From Pseudoalteromonas espejiana DSM 9414 (lineage in GTDB: Bacteria > Pseudomonadota > Gammaproteobacteria > Enterobacterales > Alteromonadaceae): a stretch of 64,000 bases of DNA. Shown here one piece after another: positions 9,403 through 16,888 of this stretch; the stretch's first letter is position 1, and each line of letters opens with the position of its first letter. The DNA is taken from NCBI RefSeq assembly GCF_002221525.1, contig NZ_CP011029.1:372001-436000 (forward strand), read 5' to 3'. The notes under the pieces were generated by a model that worked only from the letters and a program-made list of their open reading frames with translations, ran no database searches and was not told the DNA's origin. Position numbers and translations under genes: made by a program.

Positions 9403-9724
9403 AAGGGGTTCTCATTTTGGTTAGTGTTAATGTGGCAATAAAGACCTGTGGGTTTGTGAATAACTTTCACTAATTATTAATTCTTTTTGTTTTTTAGAAC
9501 GAAACGTTAAAAGCTTAGCATAGAGGCAAACTTTTAAAGGTTAAGTTGGCACCTTTCTTTTAAGGGTTAAAGCCAGACTTTTAATTATAAAAAGTACTGT
9601 ACGAAAGTAATGCTGAAATTGGACAGGTAAATGTTTGAAAATATTTTTGTTTTTGTGAAATAAAATTGCTTAAGAGCGGTCTTGCTAGTTTCAACTTTAC
9701 ATTATTTAGTTTTAAGGAAACTTT
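9403..9724. promoter_or_regulatory. Divergent intergenic region between the TonB receptor and the DoxX-like gene
   Basis: This AT-rich 322-base region must hold the promoters of both divergent genes. I looked for a Fur box, a cobalamin or TPP riboswitch and clear palindromes and did not find one. The downstream gene has a good AAGGA ribosome site at its 3' end. Confidence 0.4.
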
Positions 9725-10138
9725 ATGACTAGTACAACAGGTACTGATTTTCAAAATCGTCTGCAATGGTCGCTTTTTTCACTGCGTTTAGGCGTATTTA
9801 TTGTAATGATTATGTGGACGTTTGATAAGTTTGTTAATCCTGGGCATAGCGCACGTATTTTTGAGCATTTTTATGGGATTAGTGGCTCTACTGATGTTGT
9901 TGCTTATGTGCTGGGTGGATTACAACTTATTTTAGTGTTGGCTTTTATGGCGGGTATTAAAAAACGCCTTACATACGGTATTATTTTTGTAATGCATGGC
10001 CTATCAACGCTTTCATCTTACAACCAGTATATTGAAGGCTTTAATAACTTACTATTTTTTACAGCGTGGCCAATGTGGGCAGCGTGTTTTGCACTTTACT
10101 TATTACGTGACCAAGACGTAAAACTTACTGTTAAATAA
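9725..10138 (+). CDS. DoxX-like small integral membrane protein
   Basis: A 137-residue protein with four hydrophobic segments (about 20-38, 58-76, 83-100 and 108-126), the size and topology of the DoxX family. The start is preceded by AAGGAAAC. DoxX-like proteins are often linked to redox or thiol stress, but no specific reaction can be assigned. It is a single-gene unit; a strong hairpin separates it from the convergent hemerythrin-like gene. Confidence 0.65.
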   Translation: MTSTTGTDFQNRLQWSLFSLRLGVFIVMIMWTFDKFVNPGHSARIFEHFYGISGSTDVVAYVLGGLQLILVLAFMAGIKKRLTYGIIFVMHGLSTLSSYNQYIEGFNNLLFFTAWPMWAACFALYLLRDQDVKLTVK

Positions 10139-10152
10139 CCTTTATTTAAAGC

Positions 10153-10188
10153 AAAAAAAATGGTTATAAGCCATAAGGCTTATAACCA
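10153..10188 (-). terminator. Terminator of the hemerythrin-like gene, possibly bidirectional
   Basis: A perfect 12-bp stem (TGGTTATAAGCC and its complement) with an ATAA loop lies between two convergent genes. Eight A residues precede it on the plus strand, so on the minus strand the hairpin is followed by a U tract, as required for intrinsic termination. Confidence 0.85.
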
Positions 10189-10221
10189 ATAAGTACACAA
10201 GGGAGTGTATGGAAGTCGGTT

Positions 10222-10647
10222 TTAATGCATTGCGTCGTTATACTGATCAGCTAGACTCTCTTTTTGCCCTTCGGTTAAAGCTTTACCAGCTAATTGAAAT
10301 ACTTCATGTTCTTCTTCACTTAAATGGTGATGCACTAAATGGTGCAGCTTTTTAGCCGCAACTAACCAAGCAGACGAGCTCATTTCGGTATCTTCAAGTT
10401 GTTCAATTAATTCGTCTATTTCATGGTGCTCAGCAACGCTGTGGCGTGCTTTTTCGTGCGTTAAATCATCAAACATAAGTGGGTTATAAAAATAACGCTC
10501 TTCAAATTTAGCGTGATCTTCTAATTCTGTTTTAAGCTCGTCCATTAGCTTGTGGCGCTCAGTTGTATCGCCGTGCGTTTGAATAAGTGCATCTACCAAT
10601 TTACGTTGTTTATCGTGATCGTGACGTAGCGCTTCAAATATATTCAT
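10222..10647 (-). CDS. Hemerythrin HHE-domain protein
   Basis: A 141-residue cytoplasmic protein. It carries the histidine and acidic residues of a hemerythrin-like diiron four-helix bundle: an early HDHDKQ segment, EDHAKFEE in helix two, AEHHEIDEL, and HHLVHHHLSEEEHEVF near the C-terminus. Such proteins bind oxygen, NO or iron or act in stress responses; the exact role here is unknown. There is a Shine-Dalgarno-like AAGGA just upstream. It is monocistronic. Confidence 0.88.
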   Translation of the reverse strand: MNIFEALRHDHDKQRKLVDALIQTHGDTTERHKLMDELKTELEDHAKFEERYFYNPLMFDDLTHEKARHSVAEHHEIDELIEQLEDTEMSSSAWLVAAKKLHHLVHHHLSEEEHEVFQLAGKALTEGQKESLADQYNDAMH

Positions 10648-10965
10648 AACTAATCCTTTACTTGCTCTTAAATTGCTTGCAAATGTTAAAGCAAGCTAAG
10701 TGCCACTTATTAAATTGTTGAAATTAATAAACTTATATTTATTTGCTTGCTCGTGGAAGTATGTGGCTTGTAAGTTTTACAAGCACGCTTGTGCAATATT
10801 TTCAGGCTTTAGCTCTACAGAACCTTACAAATATTTGCTGGCGGTGTTTTTTATTGCAGTGATAAAGTAATAATATTATTTAGGTACAATTTAAAAACAT
10901 TACCTTATTGACGCTTTAGTGTAAGGGACACAGCTTTGGGGCATAACTAAGAGGACAGTTTAAGG
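10648..10965. other. Intergenic region with two small palindromes
   Basis: No gene was found in this stretch. It contains a perfect 7-bp inverted repeat CTTGTAA/TTACAAG at 10767-10783, followed by GCAC/GTGC at 10783-10794. They could be operator sites for either divergent gene, but nothing identifies a protein that would bind them. Confidence 0.4.
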
Positions 10966-11217
10966 TTGAACACAAAAAGCCCAATAATCGCGTTGCTATT
11001 TTGCGCAATATTAAGTGCATGTAGTACAGCGCCGCATTACGGTAACAGTTTATGCAGGGAAAAAGCTGAAATGACTGAGCTAAATGGCACCCAAACAAGC
11101 TCAGAGGTTTACAATGAATGTATTAGCGCTCAAATAAAAAAGGATGCTAAAGACGACGCTTTTATTGATGAAATTGCAGTGTTTTTTATTGATTTACTTG
11201 TTTTGATAACCGACTAA
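10966..11217 (+). CDS. Small lipoprotein, paralogue of the next gene
   Basis: An 83-residue predicted lipoprotein with a TTG start preceded by GAGG. The signal peptide ends in a lipobox (LSAC, Cys 19). The mature part has a conserved pattern shared with the next gene: Y-x-x-S-x-x-C, then a short spacer and N-E-C. The two cysteines probably form a disulfide. No function is recognised. Confidence 0.65.
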   Translation: MNTKSPIIALLFCAILSACSTAPHYGNSLCREKAEMTELNGTQTSSEVYNECISAQIKKDAKDDAFIDEIAVFFIDLLVLITD

Positions 11218-11273
11218 CTAAGCAAACATACAGCAATAATCTAAAGCAAAAGGGTGTATAAAGAGGATTGATT

Positions 11274-11531
11274 ATGAAAGCATTTTTAACTGTATTCTTA
11301 CTGTGTATATTTTTAACTGGCTGTGCGGCAAATCCTTATGCGGGCTCTGCAAAGTGTATGGAGCAAGCTGATATTGCATACGAAACACAAACACATAAAA
11401 ATGAGTCATTTAATAATGAATGCAAAGCTGCAAAAGTAAATGTACATAATAAAAAGCTTGAGAATCATGGCGTGTTAGATAGAAGTATTTTGCAAACGCT
11501 GGCTCATTTTTTAAATGGGCTTTTTAACTAA
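11274..11531 (+). CDS. Small lipoprotein, paralogue of the preceding gene
   Basis: An 85-residue predicted lipoprotein. I place the start at ATG 11274, eight bases after AGAGG, rather than at the TTG two codons earlier. The signal peptide ends in LTGC. The mature protein matches the preceding gene in the order of Tyr, Ser, Cys, a Thr/Asn-rich spacer and an NEC segment, so the pair is a tandem duplication that has diverged. The function is unknown. Confidence 0.7.
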   Translation: MKAFLTVFLLCIFLTGCAANPYAGSAKCMEQADIAYETQTHKNESFNNECKAAKVNVHNKKLENHGVLDRSILQTLAHFLNGLFN

Positions 11532-11541
11532 AGGAAAAGCA

Positions 11542-11760
11542 ATGAATAAAGCGTTAAGAGCAAAAATTGTTGCTGTGTGCGATAAAAAAATAGCAGCCAA
11601 AGGCGAAAATGTAGGGCTTTCTTTTTATGCTTTTTTTGCAAATAAAAACGACAACCCGGAGCTCCTCATGCAAGCCGCAACTTGGTGGATACACACCCAT
11701 AAATTAGATCACTTTGAAAAAGCGCACAAAATAAAACAAATAATTATTGATGAGAAATAA
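11542..11760 (+). CDS. Small conserved cytoplasmic protein (possibly DUF6500)
   Basis: A 72-residue protein starting at ATG 11542 behind AAAGGA; an ATG at 11515 lies inside the preceding gene and has no ribosome site. The sequence is compact, with VCDKKIAAKGE, GLSFYAFFANK and TWWIHTHKLDHFEKA segments. From memory it resembles a small family of unknown function (DUF6500), but this cannot be confirmed here. It has no signal peptide or membrane segment. It follows the lipoprotein pair closely and may be co-transcribed. Confidence 0.65.
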   Translation: MNKALRAKIVAVCDKKIAAKGENVGLSFYAFFANKNDNPELLMQAATWWIHTHKLDHFEKAHKIKQIIIDEK

Positions 11761-11920
11761 TAAACATAAGTTTAGCATGTAAATTAATATAATATTTATA
11801 ATAGGCAATGACTTACGATGCTATTTATGAACTTGAAATTATAATACATGAATGCTTCGTTTGAAGTAAGGTAGCTGCCTTGTGATAAAGCCTAAGCAAT
11901 ACTAAATCACACGGGGATAC

Positions 11921-12216
11921 ATGCACATTTAATTGATTGAAAACCCAGAGCAAGAATTAATAGAAAACCTTAATAAAAAGTAGATGACTTCAACTTGGCT
12001 AATTGGGAAGTAAGTACACGAACGCCTTTAACGGCTCTAATAAAAAACGAGCAAGGTGAGGTAATTGCGGGGCAGCAGCTCGTGCATATGGAAATTGGTT
12101 ACTATTAGATACATTTAATTTTTAAACCATGCAATTTTATGAATAGTATGGCTATAAAATCCTGTGATTCATGAAGGCTACCCTAAAACGGTTTTGCGAT
12201 TAAAAAGGATTTAAAA
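11921..12216 (+). pseudogene. Remnant of a GNAT-family acetyltransferase
   Basis: No open frame remains, but three frames in order give fragments of one small GNAT protein: LIENPEQELIENLNKK (after an ATG at 11921 and an in-frame stop), then DDFNLANWEVSTRTPLTAL and IKNEQGEVIAG, then AAARAYGNWLLLDTF, then after an apparent internal deletion an end resembling KTVLRLKKD. The order and the spacing of the G/A-rich segment and the LLLDT strand fit GNAT enzymes. At least two stops, two frameshifts and one deletion are needed, so the gene is dead. A GGGG ribosome site still precedes the old start. Confidence 0.7.
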
Positions 12217-12518
12217 ATGAGAAAAAATTTGTATTTACAGTTAAAAATCACAAAGTAAAAATTATTAACTCATGGATAGGGGGTGCTAAATTGTATATTG
12301 ACGGTGAGCGCCGTGACCATGACTTTACTTTTTTATCGAGTGGTAAAAATGCGCTACTTTCAGTAAATTTAGGTGATTATGGTGTTTTAGAAGTATTTCC
12401 AAAATCTGCTCTTATTTCAGTGGAAATGGATGCTTTTTTAGTGAATCAGAATGTAAAACAGCCTGTTTATAGCTCCCACAAACGCTTAAATTTAAAAGAG
12501 CAGAGGTTGGCAAAATAA
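12217..12518 (+). pseudogene. Small hypothetical gene interrupted by a -1 frameshift in an A-run
   Basis: ATG at 12217 has a well spaced AAGGA, but its frame ends after 12 codons. One base of -1 shift at the AAAAAA run (12222-12227) joins it to an open frame that continues to 12518, giving about 100 residues that start MRKKFVFTVKNHKVKI. The downstream frame alone would have to start at TTG 12291, which lacks its own ribosome site and the first 25 residues. The protein has no recognised domain. An indel, an assembly error or programmed slippage on A-AAA-AAT are all possible. Confidence 0.55.
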
Positions 12519-12628
12519 ACGTGCAATAAGTGTGCATTAATAATAACTCTGGCCTTTCGCTAATTTTAGAAGAGGCAACGTAGTGATATTTATAACGCCA
12601 GTAAGTTGTTGAAATTATTAAACAAACA

Positions 12629-14566
12629 TCAATCTATAACTATTTGGTTTCTACCGTTTTGTTTTGCTTTATAAAGCTTTAAGTCGGCAAGCTTTATAAG
12701 TTCATCAAGTGAATTGTTTTTATTATTACTTATAGCTACCCCAGCACTAAAAGTGACAACTTCATTTTTAGGCAGTGCCTGAATATCGTTACAGTACTCG
12801 GCTAATTTAAAATTAAGCTTTTCAAATAGTTTTTTAATTATGTTTTCGTCAGTAGTGTTTAAAACAAATAGCCACTCCTCACCACCGTAGCGACCAAACA
12901 GGTCGGCGTTAGTAAGCGCATCTTTAGCCGCTTGTGCAAACTTTATAAGTACTAAGTCACCAATATCGTGACCAAACTTATCATTTATTTGCTTAAAATA
13001 ATCTAAATCGATGATGGCAATTGTTGCCTTTTGACGGTTTAAAATTAGTTTTGCCTGTTTCATTATTCCTCGGCGATTAAGGCTATTAGTAAGGAAGTCT
13101 GTAAAGGCGATACTGCGGTATTTTTTTCGTTGTAGCGCTTGTCGGTAAAACAAAAACAGCGTAACAATCACTATAATAAATGCGATAGAAGCGCTAAGGC
13201 GCCAAATAATTTTTTGTTGGTGCTCTTCTGTTGCTCTTAGTTTATTTATATCTTTTTCGTATTCTAGTTGTAATATTTTGTCTTCTTTTTCTTTTACCTC
13301 AAATTTGATTTGCAGTGTTTTTATATTGCTTTCACTTGTGGCTTCATAATGCTTAATTGTATAAATAAGTTTGTTTTCGATAGCTTCGAATGCATCTTCA
13401 GTGAGGTTTAGTTTTCGCTTTAATTCGTAACGCTTAGCTAAAAACTGCGCTTTATAAATGCTTCGGCTAAATTTATCCATATTTGAATATACATCGTTAT
13501 TTACTGTATTGGCGTCATCTAGGCGGTTTTGCTTTATGTATATATCTGCTAATAAAATCAAAGAGGCCAGGTGCATATCATGAATATTAGCCGAGCGTGC
13601 CAGCTCAATATTTTCTTTTACAAGCGTTAAAGCCGTAGTGTAATTAGCTTGTTGGTATTGAATGTTAGCAATTGAATATTGAGCAAAGGCCAGGCCCTTT
13701 TTCATATTCACTTTTTTAAAGTATTGCAGTGCTTTATTAAGATAAACTAGGGCATTTTTGGTGTCGCTTATTTCTAAAAACACGTTACCTAAGCTCCAGT
13801 GCGCCTTTGCAGTGAAAAGGCCATCATTGGTTTTTTCAAAGGTTGTTACGGCTTTTTTAGCATAGTAAATAGCTTTGTCGTTATGTTTTTTATTATCATT
13901 TAGGTAGTTGTAAGCATCTGCTATTTTTCTATAAAAGTAGCCTTGGCTAGCTATATCATTATTTTTTATTGATAACTCTAAACCTGTTAATGCAGCACTT
14001 AATGTTTTTCTTAGTGCGTCTGTGTCTGTGTAGTAATAGGCGAGCGCGCGAAGAGTAATTATTTTTTCTTTTGCTAACAGCTGAGGTATTTGATTTTCTA
14101 GGCGTGTTGCAAGCTCTTTTGCTTGAGTAAGTTTTTCGCTTTGCGATAAATACTTTAGCTGCGCCTCTAAAAATAATAAGTGAAGGTCTTTTTGTTTGAT
14201 CAGTTGCTGGTTATTTAAGTATTTTGTTAAGTGAATATTTAACGCTTCAAATTCTTCTTGCCTAAAAAGTAGCTCGGCATATAACGCTGCAGCTTGTAAA
14301 TGAAGCTCGCTCCAATTTTGCTCTTCACTATTTTTAAAAGCATGTACGAGCTTATTAGCATTTAGTAGGTAATCTAATTTATTTGCTCTTATATTGTTGA
14401 TTAGGGTTTGCGTGTTTTCGTAGTTTAAAGGCTTTAACGAGCCATTAGGCTCTGTACTTTGTGCAAACGCAAGTGGGCTCAAAAGTAAAAATAAGGCAAA
14501 AACAAAGGGGCTCCAAACACGTTCAATTAAAATTTTTATATGTGTATTGTTGCGCTTGTTTATCAT
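12629..14566 (-). CDS. Periplasmic TPR sensor diguanylate cyclase (GGDEF)
   Basis: A 645-residue membrane-bound cyclase. Residues 1-35 form a signal peptide ending AFA; about 50-410 are TPR-like helical repeats in the periplasm; a coiled region is followed by one transmembrane helix at about 455-474; the GGDEF domain runs from about 485 to the end with active site GGEEW at 561-565. The position of the product-inhibition RxxD site reads TNAD, so that site is lost. It should synthesise cyclic di-GMP in response to a periplasmic signal. It is monocistronic. Confidence 0.9.
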   Translation of the reverse strand: MINKRNNTHIKILIERVWSPFVFALFLLLSPLAFAQSTEPNGSLKPLNYENTQTLINNIRANKLDYLLNANKLVHAFKNSEEQNWSELHLQAAALYAELLFRQEEFEALNIHLTKYLNNQQLIKQKDLHLLFLEAQLKYLSQSEKLTQAKELATRLENQIPQLLAKEKIITLRALAYYYTDTDALRKTLSAALTGLELSIKNNDIASQGYFYRKIADAYNYLNDNKKHNDKAIYYAKKAVTTFEKTNDGLFTAKAHWSLGNVFLEISDTKNALVYLNKALQYFKKVNMKKGLAFAQYSIANIQYQQANYTTALTLVKENIELARSANIHDMHLASLILLADIYIKQNRLDDANTVNNDVYSNMDKFSRSIYKAQFLAKRYELKRKLNLTEDAFEAIENKLIYTIKHYEATSESNIKTLQIKFEVKEKEDKILQLEYEKDINKLRATEEHQQKIIWRLSASIAFIIVIVTLFLFYRQALQRKKYRSIAFTDFLTNSLNRRGIMKQAKLILNRQKATIAIIDLDYFKQINDKFGHDIGDLVLIKFAQAAKDALTNADLFGRYGGEEWLFVLNTTDENIIKKLFEKLNFKLAEYCNDIQALPKNEVVTFSAGVAISNNKNNSLDELIKLADLKLYKAKQNGRNQIVID

Positions 14567-14694
14567 TTTTACTTGCTCTTACTAATAGTGGGTATAACTA
14601 TAGCATTACTTGTAAAAAATAAGTTAATACTTAATAAGTGACCGTGCCTTTGGCGCACTCTAAAACAGCGTAACTGGTATTTATAAAAACAAAA

Positions 14695-14715
14695 GAGACA
14701 CCCACTCTATTAATT
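14695..14715 (-). repeat. Left-end hairpin site of the REP-associated transposase element
   Basis: The sequence GAGACACCCACTCT followed by ATTAATT is the inverse of the right-end site at 16216-16242, sharing the GACACCCAC core. AGAG and CTCT can pair around it, leaving the core in the loop. Confidence 0.6.
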
Positions 14716-14771
14716 GTACAAATTACAATCAAGCACTAAGCTTTATCTTAATTAAAAAACGAGGTGTTTAT

Positions 14772-15758
14772 ATGGCTATTGCTCGAAAACGCCAAATTAG
14801 CTTGGCAGACACTAAATATTACCATTGTATTTCGCGGTGTGTACGCCATGCATATTTGTGTGGTGAAGATGCACTAACAGGCCAAAGTTATGAGCACCGA
14901 CGCGGGTGGGTTGAAGATAAACTCCTCGCATTAGCGCAGGTATTTTGTATAGATGTATGTGCGTACGCTGTAATGAGCAATCATACCCATGTAGTGCTTT
15001 ATGTTGATGATAAAAAAGCAAATAGGCTGACTGATAGAGCGATTGTTATTCGATGGCATAAGCTGTTTAAAGGTACTGCAATTTCAAATAAGTTCATGCA
15101 AGGTGAAACCCTCACTAAAGCAGAACGCTGGTTTTTAAGTGAAAATGTTAAACAATACAGAGAGCGTTTAAGTAGCATTAGTTGGTTTATGCGCTCTTTA
15201 AATGAAAATATAGCAAGGCGCGCAAATAAAGAGGATGACTGTACAGGCAGGTTTTGGGAGGGGCGTTTTAAATCACAAGCGTTACTCGATGAAGCGGCGC
15301 TACTTGCTTGCATGGCCTATGTAGACTTAAATCCAATACGGGCAAATGATGCTATAACACCTGAGGGCTCTAACTTTACAAGCGTAAAGCAGCGTATTGG
15401 CACAATTACAGGTAGCCAGCCTAAGTTTAAGCAACCAAAACTATTATTGCGATTTGCAGGTAGGCCTAAAAAGTTTATGCCAAAAGGAATACCATGCGAG
15501 TTAAAAACTTATTTAGAACTTGTTGATGTAACCGGCCGCTGTATAAGATCTGATAAACCAGGTTTTATTACCCACTCAACTCCTAAGCTATTAAATCGCT
15601 TAAATATAACCCCTGAGAACTGGTTAACACTCACCACTGAATTTGAAAAAGTATTTCATGGTGCCGTAGGGCGAGTAAGTTCGCTTGAAAGCTACTGCGA
15701 TCACCAACAAATAAAGCGAAGGCCCAGTTATTCTAACAGTAAGCAATTGTTAGCTTAA
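14772..15758 (+). CDS. REP-associated tyrosine transposase (Y1 family)
   Basis: A 328-residue transposase. The HUH-type metal site is visible as SNHTHVVL (His 71 and His 73), and the region CTGRFWEGRFKSQALLDE followed by CMAYVDLNPIRA is typical of RAYT proteins. The family cleaves single-stranded DNA through a tyrosine and is linked to dispersal of REP hairpins. Translation starts at ATG 14772 with a strong GAGGTG. The frame is intact, so the enzyme could be active. Confidence 0.92.
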   Translation: MAIARKRQISLADTKYYHCISRCVRHAYLCGEDALTGQSYEHRRGWVEDKLLALAQVFCIDVCAYAVMSNHTHVVLYVDDKKANRLTDRAIVIRWHKLFKGTAISNKFMQGETLTKAERWFLSENVKQYRERLSSISWFMRSLNENIARRANKEDDCTGRFWEGRFKSQALLDEAALLACMAYVDLNPIRANDAITPEGSNFTSVKQRIGTITGSQPKFKQPKLLLRFAGRPKKFMPKGIPCELKTYLELVDVTGRCIRSDKPGFITHSTPKLLNRLNITPENWLTLTTEFEKVFHGAVGRVSSLESYCDHQQIKRRPSYSNSKQLLA

Positions 15759-15789
15759 TTTTCTAATCATATTGTTACTTAGTATGGCA

Positions 15790-16014
15790 CTAGCTGTATA
15801 TTTTGCATGTGTGTTATTTGCGACTAATCATCATTTATTTTAAAAAACATCCAAATTTTCAGTTTTATCCTACTTTAAATTCTCTTTAGGTAATTTATCG
15901 GCTGTAGATCAAAAATAGAAGTTTGCTGCTTATTGTTTTTAATAAGTGAGTTAGCAAGTATGGCTTTAACTAATTATTTTTATATTAATTAAAAGTGGGT
16001 GTCAATTTTAATTG
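15790..16014 (+). repeat. Direct repeat copy 1 (225 bp) next to the transposase
   Basis: This copy and the next are about 90 percent alike by eye, beginning CTAGCTGTATATTTTGC and ending with the AGTGGGTGTC core followed by TTTTAATT. It contains a bulged hairpin GTTAGCAAG/CTTTAAC and an end hairpin with one mismatch. The repeat abuts the second copy without a gap. Confidence 0.85.
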
Positions 16015-16242
16015 CTAGCTGTATATTTTGCATGTGTGTTATTTGCTAATAATAATCATCATTTATTTTAAAAAGCATCCAAATTTTTCAGTTTTATCCC
16101 ACTTTAAAATCTCTTTAGGTAATTTATCGGCTGTTGATCAAAAGCAAAAGTTTACTGCTTATTATTTTTAATAAGTGCGTTAGCAAGTATGGTCTTAACT
16201 AATTGTTTTTATAGTAATTAAAAGTGGGTGTCACTTTTAATT
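16015..16242 (+). repeat. Direct repeat copy 2 (228 bp) next to the transposase
   Basis: This is the second tandem copy, slightly longer through small insertions. It ends with a perfect hairpin at 16216-16242: AATTAAAAGTG, loop GGTGT, and the exact complement. The loop carries the core shared with the left end of the element. Confidence 0.85.
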
Positions 16243-16310
16243 AATAAAGTAATACAGTGCTCCTAAAATTATTTGTTTTTTATATTGAGTTAATTTTAAG
16301 CATAAGTTGA

Positions 16311-16360
16311 CATGTAGAATGAATGCTCTACCGTGTTGGGTAGAGCATTCATTCTACATG
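16311..16360. promoter_or_regulatory. Perfect 22-bp inverted repeat upstream of the TetR gene, likely operator
   Basis: CATGTAGAATGAATGCTCTA plus CC (16311-16332) is repeated as its exact reverse complement at 16339-16360 around a 6-base spacer. A TTGACA hexamer (16307-16312) overlaps the left arm, and the TetR start codon follows ten bases after the right arm. The position suggests an autoregulatory operator, perhaps two sites; in RNA the same sequence would form a very stable hairpin in the leader. Confidence 0.65.
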
Positions 16361-16370
16361 GTTTACCTTT

Positions 16371-16877
16371 ATGCTAAAACAAGAGATAGCAGCGGCACTT
16401 GAAGTCGCTTTTAGCCAACATGGCTTTGCTGAGCCAAGCGTGGCAAAGCTTCAAAAACTCAGTGGTGTTAGTTTACGCACCCTTTATAAATATTATCCTT
16501 CAAAGCAATCCATGATCATTGCTGCACTTGAGTACCGCCATAATCGTTATATCAACTTTTTGCTAAATAATGCTCCTGCTCCAGGTAGCGAGGCTATTTT
16601 ACATATGTTCGATCAGCTTAAATTATGGATGCAAGAGTTTGCACCTAATGGCTGTTTATCTATCAATGCGTTGTCGGCTTTTCCTGAAGACGAAGTTATA
16701 AGCAGCGCGGTGCAAAACCATAAAAAAGCGGTTAAACAGCTGTTAGGCGAGCAAAGCTTAAATCAGTCTGTTGCTACTACACTGTTTTTATTGCATGAAG
16801 GAGTGTCGAGTGCGTGGCCTGTGATGGGTGATGATGCTGTTTTATCAGCAAAACAAAGTATTTTACAGTTAATTTAA
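16371..16877 (+). CDS. TetR/AcrR family transcriptional regulator
   Basis: A 168-residue regulator. The N-terminal helix-turn-helix covers about 20-50 (SVAKLQKLSGVSLRTLYKYYPSKQ). The C-terminal ligand domain is short. No clear Shine-Dalgarno precedes the ATG; the leader is taken up by the inverted repeat, so translation may be weak or depend on RNA structure. It is followed after 11 bases by the oxidoreductase gene, so the pair is an operon that the regulator probably controls itself. Confidence 0.9.
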   Translation: MLKQEIAAALEVAFSQHGFAEPSVAKLQKLSGVSLRTLYKYYPSKQSMIIAALEYRHNRYINFLLNNAPAPGSEAILHMFDQLKLWMQEFAPNGCLSINALSAFPEDEVISSAVQNHKKAVKQLLGEQSLNQSVATTLFLLHEGVSSAWPVMGDDAVLSAKQSILQLI

Positions 16878-16888
16878 AGGAGCAGACA

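Larger units (their letters stand above)
14695..16242 (+). mobile_element. REP-associated tyrosine transposase (RAYT / IS200-like) element with hairpin ends
   Basis: The proposed element includes the transposase gene and the two long repeats after it. Both outer ends carry the same core in opposite orientation (GACACCCAC on the left, GTGGGTGTC on the right) inside short hairpins. Y1 transposases recognise such hairpins. The boundaries are inferred from the shared sites and could be off if the right-end repeat was acquired separately. Confidence 0.6.

Noticed and set aside
9403..9724. Possible Fur box or TPP/cobalamin riboswitch before the TonB receptor
   Set aside because: No GATAATGATAAT-like palindrome, THI box or B12 box was found.
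15790..16242. CRISPR array
   Set aside because: There are only two long tandem repeats without spacers and no cas genes.
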